The notes: generated by a model from the letters alone, not told the origin. A stretch of DNA of 14,816 nucleotides from Spirochaetales bacterium (GCA_023131935.1 JAGLYY010000307.1:1-14816), one strand, 5' to 3'. Shown: positions 1 through 8,744, counted from the first letter of the stretch. A program made the numbers and translations.

Positions 1-177
1 GCCTTCTGGAGCGAGGAAAACTCTTCATTCAGCCGGGTAATTTTTACTGTTGTGGAAAAAGGGCTGACCAACGATGTGATCAGGCGGATACACTCTCTTA
101 TCGAGAATTTCGAGGAGGGGGGTGTCCTTATCACCGTCAACGATCTGTATTATTCGAGCGGATCGATTAATTTTTAG
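1..177 (+). CDS. 3' end of a small protein, possibly PII-like (partial)
   Basis: An open frame runs from the first base to a TAG at 175-177, giving 58 residues with no start inside the window. The tail contains a segment reading FTVVEKGLTNDVIRRI followed by a glycine-rich turn and VLITVNDLYYSSG, which resembles the last alpha-beta unit of ferredoxin-like PII/PII-like signalling proteins. The T-loop and nucleotide-binding residues would lie upstream and cannot be checked. The stop codon overlaps the ribosome binding site (AGAGGG, 176-181) of the antiporter gene that starts 9 bases later, so the two are very probably co-transcribed and translationally coupled. PII-like proteins partnered with membrane transporters are known, which would suit a regulator of the antiporter. 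That it is coding is fairly safe; the PII assignment is tentative. Confidence 0.55.
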   Translation, partial: AFWSEENSSFSRVIFTVVEKGLTNDVIRRIHSLIENFEEGGVLITVNDLYYSSGSINF

Positions 178-186
178 AGGGTAGTC

Positions 187-1458
187 ATGTTTGATATTGC
201 GTCCATTCAAAATTTCCTGGCATCCCTGAATATTCCTAATCTGCTGCTCGTTGGATTTATGACTTTCACCGCATTTTATTTGGGTAAATCGATGAAGTTT
301 ATTCGTCTCCCCTCGATCATTGGGTTTATGCTCATCGGAGTAATTCTTGGGCCTTCCCTTTTTGGTCTGCTCAACGAACCGATGCAGAAAAACTTCTCTT
401 TTATCACTGAAATCGCCCTCGCCTTCGTGGCGGTGAGCATTGGATTGGAATTGAAATTCTCTGTCCTTAAACGGCAGGGGCTGGCAATGGTACTGATCAT
501 CCTTTTCGAGTCTTTCTTAGCCTTCCTGTTGGTAACAGGCCTGATCTACCTGCTTACCGGGGACCTCCCCCTTTCCCTCATTTTCGGGGCTATTGCTCCG
601 GCCAGCGCTCCGGCAGGTACTGTGGCGATAATCCGGGAATACCGGGCAAAAGGAAGCCTGACCAAGGCTTTGTACACGGTGGTGGGTTTTGATGACGGAT
701 TGGGGATCATCATTTTTGGATTTGCCGCCGCCTTTGCAAAAAGTATTATTACCGGAGGAGCATCGGGGAGTTTCCTGCAGCTGCTATCCACTCCCCTGCT
801 GGAAACCTTTTTAAGCCTTTTTGTCGGTGTGGTTATGGCGGTTATTTTCTGTTTCTTTGCAAAACGTCTGGAAGGCAAACGGGATATCTTTATCCTGATT
901 TTCGCTTTTATTTTGGTAACCCTTGGGATTTGCAGTATATTTCATTTCTCACTGATTCTGACGAATATGGTTTTGGGGTTGGTAATCGTAAATACCCAGC
1001 GGGATAGCCTGGTCCATCGGCTTCACGATGGACTTTCAGAGGTAATGCCCCTGCTTTTCATCCTCTTTTTTGTCCTCGCCGGCGCGAACCTCCATGTGGC
1101 TGCTTTGCCTTCCCTTGGATTAATCGGGATTTTCTACCTGGTCGGCCGGAGTGTGGGGCTTATGGCTGGTGCCTGGTTTGGTGCTGTCGTGGGAAAGGCG
1201 GAGAAGAAGATAAAGAAATATCTTGGAATGGGTATTTTATCCCAGGCGGGGGTCGCGATCGGCCTTTCCCTTATCGTAAAGCATGAATTTTCCACCCTCG
1301 GTCCCTGGGGACAGGAAATAGGAAACATTGTTATTACCACTATTACAGCGACCTGCATTATATTCGAGATCATAGGACCTATTGCCACGAAGTTTGGTTT
1401 GGAAAAGGCGGGAGAGATTCCTCAATCCAAGTTAAAATCTAAGTCAAAAGCTGCTTGA
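187..1458 (+). CDS. CPA2-family cation:proton antiporter, membrane domain only
   Basis: This 423-residue, very hydrophobic protein has about 12 predicted membrane segments and fits the sodium/hydrogen exchanger fold (KefB/NapA-like, CPA2). It should exchange Na+ or K+ for protons across the inner membrane for pH or ion homeostasis. Near residues 137-150 is the discontinuous-helix region (GAIAPASAPAGTVAI). At 169-170 is the Asp-Asp pair (GFDDGLG), the ion-binding site that in CPA2 members is usually linked to electrogenic exchange. It ends in a short basic tail (KSKSKAA) and has no RCK/TrkA-N domain, unlike full-length KefB/KefC, so regulation may come from a separate protein. The upstream PII-like partial gene is the obvious candidate. 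The start is supported by AGAGGG 5 bases upstream. Ion specificity cannot be read from the sequence. Confidence 0.9.
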   Translation: MFDIASIQNFLASLNIPNLLLVGFMTFTAFYLGKSMKFIRLPSIIGFMLIGVILGPSLFGLLNEPMQKNFSFITEIALAFVAVSIGLELKFSVLKRQGLAMVLIILFESFLAFLLVTGLIYLLTGDLPLSLIFGAIAPASAPAGTVAIIREYRAKGSLTKALYTVVGFDDGLGIIIFGFAAAFAKSIITGGASGSFLQLLSTPLLETFLSLFVGVVMAVIFCFFAKRLEGKRDIFILIFAFILVTLGICSIFHFSLILTNMVLGLVIVNTQRDSLVHRLHDGLSEVMPLLFILFFVLAGANLHVAALPSLGLIGIFYLVGRSVGLMAGAWFGAVVGKAEKKIKKYLGMGILSQAGVAIGLSLIVKHEFSTLGPWGQEIGNIVITTITATCIIFEIIGPIATKFGLEKAGEIPQSKLKSKSKAA

Positions 1459-1475
1459 CCCGGAGCGCGTCCGGG
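1459..1475 (+). terminator. Short GC-rich hairpin after antiporter gene
   Basis: CCCGGA and TCCGGG form a 6-bp stem around a 5-base loop directly after the antiporter stop codon. No run of T follows, so it is at best a weak or factor-assisted terminator, or a 3'-end-stabilising hairpin between the antiporter and serA. Confidence 0.35.
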
Positions 1476-1530
1476 GATATAAGTTGATGAAGGGTGCCAC
1501 CTGAACCATATCGGAAGGAGAGACAATAGA

Positions 1531-2706
1531 ATGTATCGAATAAGGACCTATAACAAGATTGCCCAAAAGGGGCTTGGCATTTTAGATGACGCCGGATTTT
1601 CGGCGGGAGATAGTGAAGAGCAGCCCGACGGTATTATTCTTCGCAGTTATAAGTTACAGCCTGAAGAGATAGGAGACAGAGTCGTCGGAATCGGCCGGGC
1701 GGGGGCCGGTGTAAACAATATCCCCGTGGATTACTGCAATGACCGGGGAATTGTCGTGTTCAACGCCCCCGGTGCAAACGCTAACGGTGTAAAAGAGCTT
1801 GTCCTGTCCTCACTCTTTTTAAGTTCCAGAAGGATCACTGAAGGGGTCAGCTGGATTAAAAATCAGGCGGAAGGCGACGGTGATATTTCGAAGATTGTAG
1901 AGAAAGGAAAATCTGCCTTTGCCGGCAACGAGATTCAGGGAAAGAAACTTGCGGTTATCGGCCTTGGGGCTATCGGGATGATGGTAGCAAACGATGCCAG
2001 GCACCTTGGGATGGATGTTTCAGGGTACGATCCCTATTTATCCATCAATTCAGCTCTGGGCCTGAGCAACAAAGTTAGGAAGGTGGATGATTTAAGCGAG
2101 ATTTTGAAGGACGCTGATTATATCACCATTCATATTCCGCTTCTTGAAAATACCAGGGGATTTTTTAATAAGGACCTCATGAAAAAGATGAAACCGGGAG
2201 TGAAATTACTCAACTTCGCCCGGGGCGGCCTTGTGGTAACGAAAGACCTTTTCCGGGCCTTTGATGAAGGGATCATTTCCCGGTATGTTACCGATTTTCC
2301 GGATTCAGAGCTCCTTACCCGGGAAGAGGTTCTCCCGATCCCCCACCTTGGGGCATCCACTCTTGAGTCCGAGGAGAACTGCGCGGTGATGGTTGCCGAG
2401 CAGCTTCGGGATTTACTCACGAAAGGGAGCGTTAAAAACTCAGTCAACTTCCCCGCCTGTGAGATGCCGGTAAGCGGAGGCTACAGATTGGCCATCGGTT
2501 CACGGAAGAATCCTGATATAGCTGAACAGGCTGTCAGCTTACTGGGAAATGAGAATATCAAGGTAAGCGGTCAGGTAAGTAAGCAGCGGGGGGATTACTC
2601 CTGGACGATCATTGATTGTGAGTCTCAGGTTTCCGAAACTCTTGTAACAAAGATAAAAGCAATCGACGGTGTTTTAGATGCGCGGGTGATATCTATAGAA
2701 AGTTAG
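1531..2706 (+). CDS. serA: D-3-phosphoglycerate dehydrogenase
   Basis: This 391-residue cytoplasmic enzyme of the D-2-hydroxyacid dehydrogenase family should oxidise 3-phosphoglycerate to 3-phosphohydroxypyruvate with NAD+, the first step of serine synthesis. The Rossmann motif GLGAIG is at 144-149, with the ribose-binding Asp at about 167 (GYDPYL). Catalytic Arg231 lies in NFARGGLV and catalytic His272 in PHLGAST, followed by LESEENCA, typical of true PGDHs. The usual catalytic Glu is probably Glu260 in the DFPDSELL segment, which replaces the more common DVFEEEP form; this variant is usual in the short-type PGDHs of anaerobes. The last 75 or so residues form an ACT domain (from about 317), the site of serine feedback in relatives. 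GGAAGGAGA at 1513-1521 supports the start. No serC neighbour is present, so it seems to be a single-gene unit. Confidence 0.93.
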   Translation: MYRIRTYNKIAQKGLGILDDAGFSAGDSEEQPDGIILRSYKLQPEEIGDRVVGIGRAGAGVNNIPVDYCNDRGIVVFNAPGANANGVKELVLSSLFLSSRRITEGVSWIKNQAEGDGDISKIVEKGKSAFAGNEIQGKKLAVIGLGAIGMMVANDARHLGMDVSGYDPYLSINSALGLSNKVRKVDDLSEILKDADYITIHIPLLENTRGFFNKDLMKKMKPGVKLLNFARGGLVVTKDLFRAFDEGIISRYVTDFPDSELLTREEVLPIPHLGASTLESEENCAVMVAEQLRDLLTKGSVKNSVNFPACEMPVSGGYRLAIGSRKNPDIAEQAVSLLGNENIKVSGQVSKQRGDYSWTIIDCESQVSETLVTKIKAIDGVLDARVISIES

Positions 2707-2727
2707 ATATATCGGAGTGGATATTGT

Positions 2728-2750
2728 TCAGGCCCGGTGAACGGGCCTGA
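2728..2750 (+). terminator. Strong hairpin terminator candidate after serA
   Basis: TCAGGCCCG and CGGGCCTGA form a perfect 9-bp stem around a 5-base loop, 22 bases after the serA stop. The downstream flank (CCTGTTCTTA) is only modestly T-rich. Its position between serA and a separately initiated operon suits a Rho-independent terminator. Confidence 0.65.
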
Positions 2751-2847
2751 CCTGTTCTTAAAGAAAAATATTTCATCGGATAATCCTGTGTGACATGAGA
2801 ATATCGGTAATATTAACAAAATCAAATACACATAAGGAGGATATATC

Positions 2848-3777
2848 ATGATCAATATCGATCATCTGACAAAGTACTACGACAGCAATACCTGTGCTGT
2901 GGATGATCTATGTCTTGAAATAAACAAAGGGGAAGTCCTCGGTTTACTTGGTCCTAACGGGGCAGGAAAAACAACTACCCTGCGTATTCTGACAGGCTTC
3001 CTGGAGCCGACTGAAGGTACTGTTATTATCAATGGATTGGATGTCCAGCGGGACCCGCTTAAAATAAAGAAATCTATCGGCTATCTGCCTGAATCAGCTC
3101 CTCTTTACCCGGAAATGTTTACCTATGATTACCTCTCATACATCGCTGATATACGGGGATTAGCGGGTAGTAAAAAAAACTCCCGGATCGATCAGCTTGC
3201 TGATATCTGCAGTATCCGTGAAGTAATGCACAAGCAGATTTCCATTTTATCAAAAGGATATAAGCAGAGAGTGGGTCTTGCCCACGCAATGATGAGTGAT
3301 CCCGAAATCCTTGTTTTGGATGAACCGACATCCGGTCTTGATCCAAATCAGATTGTTGAAATTCGATCAATCATCAAGGAAATAGGGAAAGAGAAAACCA
3401 TTATCCTTTCTACTCATATTTTAAGTGAAGCGGAAGCTGCCTGTGATCGGGTTGTTATAATTAACAAGGGTAAAATCGTGGCTGACGGTTCAACAGACAT
3501 GCTTAAGAAGCAGGCCGGATCGTCTCGGGTATTAAGCGCGGTATTGCGGAAAGCAACTCATGATGAAATCAAGGAATTTGTCATGAGTTTACCGGATACC
3601 CCTAATCCTGAAATTCAGAATATTGAGGATGGAATAAAGGTCCGTTTTCAGACCGGGGAGGATCTCCGTGCCTCCTTTTATGAAGGCATAAAGAAGCGGG
3701 ACTGGGTCCTTCTCGAAATGTTTCAGGAAGCCCGTTCTCTGGAAACGATATTTCATGAACTGACAAGGGAGAAATAG
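2848..3777 (+). CDS. Gld-type ABC transporter, ATP-binding subunit
   Basis: This 309-residue ATPase is the first gene of a four-gene operon and resembles GldA/NatA-type ABC-2 exporter ATPases. Walker A is GPNGAGKTT at 35-43 and Walker B is ILVLDEP at 154-160. The signature is LSKGYKQR at 134-141, a common variant of LSGGQ in this subgroup, and the switch histidine is His190. The Q-loop position carries Glu (GYLPES, 78-83), as in many Gld-like ATPases. The roughly 90-residue C-terminal extension after the nucleotide-binding domain is also usual for the group. A strong AAGGAGG site lies about 7 bases before the ATG. The stop codon directly abuts the permease start. It should drive the permease encoded next; the exported substrate is unknown. 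Confidence 0.92.
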   Translation: MINIDHLTKYYDSNTCAVDDLCLEINKGEVLGLLGPNGAGKTTTLRILTGFLEPTEGTVIINGLDVQRDPLKIKKSIGYLPESAPLYPEMFTYDYLSYIADIRGLAGSKKNSRIDQLADICSIREVMHKQISILSKGYKQRVGLAHAMMSDPEILVLDEPTSGLDPNQIVEIRSIIKEIGKEKTIILSTHILSEAEAACDRVVIINKGKIVADGSTDMLKKQAGSSRVLSAVLRKATHDEIKEFVMSLPDTPNPEIQNIEDGIKVRFQTGEDLRASFYEGIKKRDWVLLEMFQEARSLETIFHELTREK

Positions 3778-4488
3778 ATGAATCAACAATCATACATTCA
3801 TATCTTTAAGAGGGAAATACGCAGTTTCTTTTTTTCGCCGTCGGCTTATATTGTTATGGCTATTTTCCTTCTGATTACCGGATGGTTTTTCTTTTCACCG
3901 TTCTTTCTCATCGCAAGAGCTGATATGCGTTCCTTCTTCGCGCTGCTCCCCATTGTTTTTTCTTTTACCATTCCTGCTATCACGATGAAACAGTATGCAG
4001 AAGAATATAAAAGCGGTTCCTTCGAAATTTTAAGGACCCTTCCTGTTTCCCGGGTTGATATCCTCATGGGTAAGTTCCTGGCTGTTATGGGTATTATTGG
4101 AGTAATGCTGCTGCCGACTATTATCTACCTGCTGAGTATCGCTTTTCTTGGCGATCTTGATATTGGAGCGGTTGCCGGAGGTTATATCGGTACACTGTTT
4201 CTCGCTTCCGCGTTTACTGCTGTCGGGCTGTTATGCTCTGCTGTATCGGAAAATCAAATTGTCGCTTTTATTCTGGGCGCGGCCGTTTGTTTTTTTCTGG
4301 TTATCATCGACCGGATGCTGCTGTTTCTTCCCGGTTATCTTGTCGGATTATTTCAGTATCTCAGCGCATCTTTTCACTTTCACAATTTCACAAAAGGTAT
4401 CCTTGATACCCGCGATGTTTTCTACTTTCTTACCATTTCAGGTTTATCCCTGTATGGTATCTGGATGATAACACGAGAGAGGGTATAA
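3778..4488 (+). CDS. Gld-type ABC transporter permease (GldF-like)
   Basis: This 236-residue inner-membrane protein has six hydrophobic segments at roughly 22-46, 52-70, 98-122, 133-155, 160-178 and 213-231. Between segments 2 and 3 it carries the ABC-2 permease motif EEYKSGSFEILRTLPVSR (75-92), the amphipathic region that contacts the ATPase. Size and layout match GldF, which in Bacteroidota works with GldA and GldG. The ATG follows the ATPase stop with no gap. A purine-rich AAGGGAG lies inside the end of the ATPase gene, which implies translational coupling. It probably homodimerises to form the membrane channel. Confidence 0.88.
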   Translation: MNQQSYIHIFKREIRSFFFSPSAYIVMAIFLLITGWFFFSPFFLIARADMRSFFALLPIVFSFTIPAITMKQYAEEYKSGSFEILRTLPVSRVDILMGKFLAVMGIIGVMLLPTIIYLLSIAFLGDLDIGAVAGGYIGTLFLASAFTAVGLLCSAVSENQIVAFILGAAVCFFLVIIDRMLLFLPGYLVGLFQYLSASFHFHNFTKGILDTRDVFYFLTISGLSLYGIWMITRERV

Positions 4489-4498
4489 GGAGTTCGGA

Positions 4499-6628
4499 AT
4501 GAATAAACAGAAACGTGACAACAGAATACGGCTTGTTTTATATATTACACTTGCTGTCCTTGTGAACATTGCCGCCGGCACTCTTTTTTTCAGAGTGGAT
4601 TTGACCTCGGGGAAATTATTTACCCTGTCACGGGCTTCCAGGCAGGTAGTAAACTCACTTGAAGAGCCTCTTACGATTAAGGTTTTTTTCTCCGCGAATT
4701 TACCCGAACCTTACAACAATCTGGAAATGGAAGTACGGGACCTTCTGGAAGAATACGCGAATCATGGAAACCGGTATTTTAATTACCAGATAAATACCCT
4801 GCCGGCAGAAAGAAAACTTTCTTCCGCGGAAGGACAGAAGCTCCGGCGGGAGGCTGAAGATTATGGAATCTATCCCATCCAGATTCAGAGCGTGCAGCAG
4901 GATGAGGTAAAACTGCAGAATGTTTATATGGGTATCGCCTTTGTTCACGGCGATATTATCGAGACCGTTCCCATCCTGGGACAGGGTGAAAACCTGGAGC
5001 TTCTGCTTACCTCCAAAATCCGCGAAATGAGTGATAAGGTAAGCGCGCTCCTCGGATTGGAAGATAAGATCAACATCTCGCTTTACTTCTCATCTTCATT
5101 ATATAAGTTAAGTTCCTTCCTTGACTCTTACAGTGATGAAATTGAGCACCTCGTGAATGAATTAAATAGGGAAAATTACAATAAACTCCGCTATAAGTTC
5201 ATTGACCCTAACGGGGGGGAGGCAGTTCCGGAAGATCTGCAGCTTGCTCCCTACATCCTTCGGGGCGCGGACAACAGAATTGAAGCTTACGCCCATCTTG
5301 TTGTTTCCTATGGTTCGGAACATGAATCAATCCCGCTATTACAGAGGAGTATGTTCTCTTATGAGATCAAGGAGCCCGGGGACCTTCGGGATGCTTTGAA
5401 AGAGATTATCCAGAAAATGGCCGGGGTCTATCCGACCATTGCTTACCTTTCCAGCCACGGAACACTTCCCCTTTACTCCAACCCTTACGATCCTCAATCT
5501 GATCCTCAAAAAACACTTTTAGCTTTCAATTCCCTCGTCGGCAAGAATTATACTTTAAGGGAAGTTGACTTGAAAGCCGGTTCTCTCCCTGAAGGGGTAA
5601 AAACCTTTGTTGTTGCCAGCCCGGCGGATTCATTCAGTGATTGGGAGCTTTTTCAGATTGATCAATTTCTTATGAAGGGGAATTCGATAGCTTTTTTCAT
5701 CGATACCCACACAGAAATTACTCCCCAACAGCAGCCGAATCAATTTTCCGGACAACAAACTTATTATCTGCCCCGGAACACCGGGATAGAAAAGCTGCTT
5801 GCCCATTATGGGGTTACGGTACGAAAATCCTATATACTGGATGAGAATTGTTTTACCCAGCTGAGCCGGCAGCAAAACGGGAGTATTTTTGAAATGCCGA
5901 TTTATAATGCCCCGGATATTCCCAGTGCTAAAATAAATTCGGATGTTTCGGCACTAAACAATATCAAGGGATTAATTCTCCTTAACGCTTCCCCGGTAGA
6001 TGTCATGCCCTGTGAGGAGGGCCAGGCGTCTCCTGTTGTTCTGTTTTCCTCTTCAGATACAGCCTGGGAGCAATCTCAGAATATTCAATTAGCCAATCCG
6101 ATGATGATACGCCCGCCCGCGATTGAGACCCGGAGCAGCTTTCCTCTGGCATACCTTATGGAGGGGCGGTTTACCTCCTATTTCAAGGACCGCCCTGTTC
6201 CCCGCGTCCCGGAGTTTGAACAACAGGAGGGCAGTGAACCGGACGCCGAAGGGATTCGCGCGGACCAGGTTTCTGAAGAGGTGCATTCCATACCGGAAAC
6301 TTCAACTGGAAAAATCTTTCTTATAGGAACTTCAACAGTGCTGAGCGACAGTATTATTGATAATCAGGGTGTTTCACCCAATTCCGTGTTTATCATGAAT
6401 ATTATCGACACGCTGAGCGGCCGCCCCGATTTTGCCCTCATGCGAAGTAAGGGGCAGCGATATAATCCGATTAAAGAGACAACTCCGGCAACAAGAACTT
6501 TTCTGAAAACGGTAAATATAGCAGTAATACCTGTTCTGGTTGTATTTGCCGGGATTTTGATGTGGTTCCGCTGGAAGAAGAGACAAAAAAAACTGGAGCT
6601 GCTCTTCAGGGAAAGGGGGAGTAAATAA
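4499..6628 (+). CDS. GldG-like ABC transporter auxiliary protein
   Basis: This 709-residue protein has a single N-terminal membrane anchor (about 11-31), a long extracytoplasmic region, and a second membrane helix near the C-terminus (about 671-690) followed by a basic tail. This is the architecture of GldG and related ABC_transp_aux proteins. Right after the first helix comes the diagnostic DLTSGKLFTLS (34-44), then a segment on bond-stressing domains of this family (EPLTIKVFFSANLPEP, 56-71). The middle holds a GldG-type glutamine amidotransferase-like fold including an AYLSSHGTLP segment. Its start has AAGGAG (4487-4492) overlapping the permease stop. It overlaps the next gene by one base. 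In Gld systems this subunit is thought to bind substrate or link the transporter to envelope components; here its role is unproven. Confidence 0.85.
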   Translation: MNKQKRDNRIRLVLYITLAVLVNIAAGTLFFRVDLTSGKLFTLSRASRQVVNSLEEPLTIKVFFSANLPEPYNNLEMEVRDLLEEYANHGNRYFNYQINTLPAERKLSSAEGQKLRREAEDYGIYPIQIQSVQQDEVKLQNVYMGIAFVHGDIIETVPILGQGENLELLLTSKIREMSDKVSALLGLEDKINISLYFSSSLYKLSSFLDSYSDEIEHLVNELNRENYNKLRYKFIDPNGGEAVPEDLQLAPYILRGADNRIEAYAHLVVSYGSEHESIPLLQRSMFSYEIKEPGDLRDALKEIIQKMAGVYPTIAYLSSHGTLPLYSNPYDPQSDPQKTLLAFNSLVGKNYTLREVDLKAGSLPEGVKTFVVASPADSFSDWELFQIDQFLMKGNSIAFFIDTHTEITPQQQPNQFSGQQTYYLPRNTGIEKLLAHYGVTVRKSYILDENCFTQLSRQQNGSIFEMPIYNAPDIPSAKINSDVSALNNIKGLILLNASPVDVMPCEEGQASPVVLFSSSDTAWEQSQNIQLANPMMIRPPAIETRSSFPLAYLMEGRFTSYFKDRPVPRVPEFEQQEGSEPDAEGIRADQVSEEVHSIPETSTGKIFLIGTSTVLSDSIIDNQGVSPNSVFIMNIIDTLSGRPDFALMRSKGQRYNPIKETTPATRTFLKTVNIAVIPVLVVFAGILMWFRWKKRQKKLELLFRERGSK

Positions 6629-7506
6629 TGAAAAGATCCAGAGAGTTTGTATTTCTTGCCGTCATTATTCTCGCGGCAGCGGTATTTATACTTTTCCGTA
6701 CAAATAGCAAAATCGAATACACTTTACCGGACTTGCAAAGTATTGATTTTCAATCGATTGACAGGATTGTACTCTCGAGAGGGGAGGAGCAGGCTGTTCT
6801 GGTGCTGGAAGAGAATATCTGGAAGGTGTTGCCCGGGCATTATCGGGCTGATCAGCAAAAGGTCAAGTCGGCCGGAGAGAGCATTACCGAAGCCGGGTTT
6901 GTGGACCTGATTTCTGAATCTGCTCACTATTCGCGCTATGGACTGGACGAGGAATCTATGCTTCGGGCCGCGGTTTTTGAAGATGAAAAATTATTGCGGG
7001 AGCTGTATATCGGGAACAGCAGTACAACGGGAAATTACACTTATGCGCGGATACCGGACGATCCCCGGGTGTTTTCCCTCCGCGGTAACCCGGGAAGGGT
7101 GATGATGACGGCAGTAGAATCCTGGAGGGATAAAACCGTGCTCTCTTTCTCTGCCAATAGTGTTACCGGTTTTACCTGGGAAACCGAAGAACAAAAAACT
7201 CAATTTGTCAAGAATAGCACCGAAGATGGGACTGTCTGGAAAACCGGGACAGGATACGAGGGAGATGATGTGAAGATCGGGAATGTAATACGGCAGCTTT
7301 CATATCTGAAGGCCGGTTCTTTTCTTGACGCTGATCCTGAAAACCTTATCGGCACTCTCTTTTTTATGGCACCGGACCCATGCTTTCTGAAAATCTATGG
7401 GGCAGTCGGGAACAGTTACCCGGTGGAATCTTCCCTTACCGATACCCCGGTATTGGTGCCTGATACAATAATAAACAGTTTTTTCGAAGCGGTTACCGAA
7501 GATTAG
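6628..7506 (+). CDS. DUF4340 membrane-anchored protein of Gld-type operon
   Basis: This 292-residue protein has one N-terminal membrane segment (about 7-23) and an extracytoplasmic beta-rich remainder. It fits the DUF4340 family, which is recurrently the last gene of GldA-GldF-GldG operons outside Bacteroidota. Features typical of the family include the early segment RIVLSRGEEQAVLVLEE, a YSRYGLDE motif near residue 106, and the internally repeated strand pattern around ELYIGNSSTTGNYTYAR (126-142). Its ATG shares the last A of the upstream TAA stop (TAATG), and AGGGGGAG lies just upstream, so translation should be coupled. The molecular function of DUF4340 is unknown; operon position suggests an accessory envelope subunit of this exporter. 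Confidence 0.82.
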   Translation: MKRSREFVFLAVIILAAAVFILFRTNSKIEYTLPDLQSIDFQSIDRIVLSRGEEQAVLVLEENIWKVLPGHYRADQQKVKSAGESITEAGFVDLISESAHYSRYGLDEESMLRAAVFEDEKLLRELYIGNSSTTGNYTYARIPDDPRVFSLRGNPGRVMMTAVESWRDKTVLSFSANSVTGFTWETEEQKTQFVKNSTEDGTVWKTGTGYEGDDVKIGNVIRQLSYLKAGSFLDADPENLIGTLFFMAPDPCFLKIYGAVGNSYPVESSLTDTPVLVPDTIINSFFEAVTED

Positions 7507-7521
7507 CATTATGGGGGTCCT

Positions 7522-8022
7522 CTATAGATTCCAGATCGCCTCCAAACACAGGTCCGGCCAGATACCCAAAGGGAAGTTTGTGGTTTTATCCTCTATTTCT
7601 CCGGAAATAATGAAGAGGGGGTATCCTGCTCCCAGCCGCGCACCGAGTGAGAAGGAATCTGAAAAGGGATATTGGCAATAAGCGCCGCCGCCAAAGGAAA
7701 CCATGAAAGAGGTTGGATCGGTAAAGACTATCATTGCTGAAGGAATACCGGCGTAGAGGCCGAAAACAACAGGATTCTGAGTGAGTTTCCAGGCAAGAAA
7801 GAGGTCCCAGGTAAGGGTAAAATCCCCCTCAAGGCTGAAGAGAGAGGCACCGATATCAGCTCTCAGCGATAAATCATCAGTTAAGGCATAGGAAAAACCT
7901 GCTTCCAAATCGAGAAGAGGATAGGAAACGCCGAAACTGATTGCCATGTCCCCTGCTTCCGCGTATACAGAGGCAGTTGAGAAGATACAGACGCAAAGTA
8001 AAAGAAAAAACACTTTTTTCAT
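7522..8022 (-). CDS. Secreted small beta-barrel-like outer-membrane protein
   Basis: This 166-residue protein begins with a clear signal peptide (MKK, hydrophobic core to about residue 18, likely cleavage after VYA at 21). The mature part alternates short amphipathic strands rich in Gly, aromatic and hydroxyl residues, such as SFGVSYPLL and FGGGAYCQYPFSDSFSLGARLGAGYPL, and ends in LEAIWNL. This is the look of a small 8-strand outer-membrane barrel. I cannot assign it to a named family. It is the last gene of a three-gene minus-strand operon. Its ATG overlaps the TGA of the membrane-protein gene (ATGA), with GAAGGAG about 6 bases upstream. It converges with the DUF4340 gene, leaving only 15 bases between the stops. 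No clear terminator is visible there. Confidence 0.72.
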   Translation of the reverse strand: MKKVFFLLLCVCIFSTASVYAEAGDMAISFGVSYPLLDLEAGFSYALTDDLSLRADIGASLFSLEGDFTLTWDLFLAWKLTQNPVVFGLYAGIPSAMIVFTDPTSFMVSFGGGAYCQYPFSDSFSLGARLGAGYPLFIISGEIEDKTTNFPLGIWPDLCLEAIWNL

Positions 8023-8744
8023 TGTCTGCTCCTTCTATTGTGTTTTTTTTCTTCTATCCCTTCATGAATGAAGAGGATACCGGCTATGAAAGGGGGAAGA
8101 ACGAGAAATATGATGACTATAAGTTTCCCCCACTGTTGAATGGAGATTGAATACAGGTGAAAATAGAGTAAATAAAAGATGCTCAGAGGGATGAGGAGGA
8201 GGGGAACATAACGATGCCATTTTATTCCGAGCAAGACTGCTAAGAAGAGCGGAAACGGTACCAGGGCGAATTCCAGGAGTAGGCCGATCGGGTCCCTCCA
8301 CTCGGAAAGAACGATAAAGACTGTCCATATAACACCTGAGATCACCAAAAGACGCAGAGCGGCTTTTTTCCCTCCCCAGTACTGGCTCAAGTATACCGAG
8401 CAATAGATACCGAGGCCGATACATAATATACCGGACCAGAGTTCAAATGGTTTGCCCCCTACCCCCTGGAACTTCCCCGCCGTTTTCAGACAGATAACCA
8501 GAAGCAGAATGAACCCGGTTATCAGGAAAGCCATATTCCCCGCCTTACGGGAACTGGCCCTTTGAAAGTCGTCCTGGTCATTCAGGATAGACAATTCCCG
8601 TAAAAGTCCGGGACCGAAAAGCCCAAGACCGGCGATCAGGTAAAAATAGGGATGCAGGAGCCCTCCCGTCAGTATCCCAGTGATAACCAGGATAAAACTT
8701 ACAATAAATGTTTTATTGCTTGGTGATAGGTTCATTTTCTTCAT
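8019..8744 (-). CDS. Polytopic inner-membrane protein of unknown function
   Basis: This 241-residue protein consists almost wholly of hydrophobic segments, about seven, joined by short loops, with a basic C-terminal tail (EEKKHNRRSRQ). No catalytic motif is apparent and I do not recognise the family. It starts within the end of the upstream XRE regulator gene (32-base overlap) with GGGAGG 6 bases before its ATG, and overlaps the following barrel-protein gene by ATGA, so the three genes are one tightly coupled operon. Small XRE regulators encoded together with a multi-helix membrane protein are a recurring arrangement in bacteria, and the membrane partner is often of unknown role. Here it could sense an envelope signal or be the main target of the regulator. 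Confidence 0.78.
   Translation of the reverse strand: MKKMNLSPSNKTFIVSFILVITGILTGGLLHPYFYLIAGLGLFGPGLLRELSILNDQDDFQRASSRKAGNMAFLITGFILLLVICLKTAGKFQGVGGKPFELWSGILCIGLGIYCSVYLSQYWGGKKAALRLLVISGVIWTVFIVLSEWRDPIGLLLEFALVPFPLFLAVLLGIKWHRYVPLLLIPLSIFYLLYFHLYSISIQQWGKLIVIIFLVLPPFIAGILFIHEGIEEKKHNRRSRQ

Noticed and set aside
546..878. 110-codon minus-strand open frame inside the antiporter gene
   Set aside because: Antisense to conserved membrane helices; the Pro/Lys/Arg-rich translation is typical of a shadow frame.
2790..2816. GTGACA with TATTAA as a promoter for the Gld-type operon
   Set aside because: Spacing is only 15 bases and the -10 match is poor; a promoter probably lies in 2751-2840 but I cannot place it.
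4148..4468. 106-codon plus-strand open frame in another frame of the permease gene
   Set aside because: Overlaps conserved permease segments and looks hydrophobic only because it shares the T-rich sequence.
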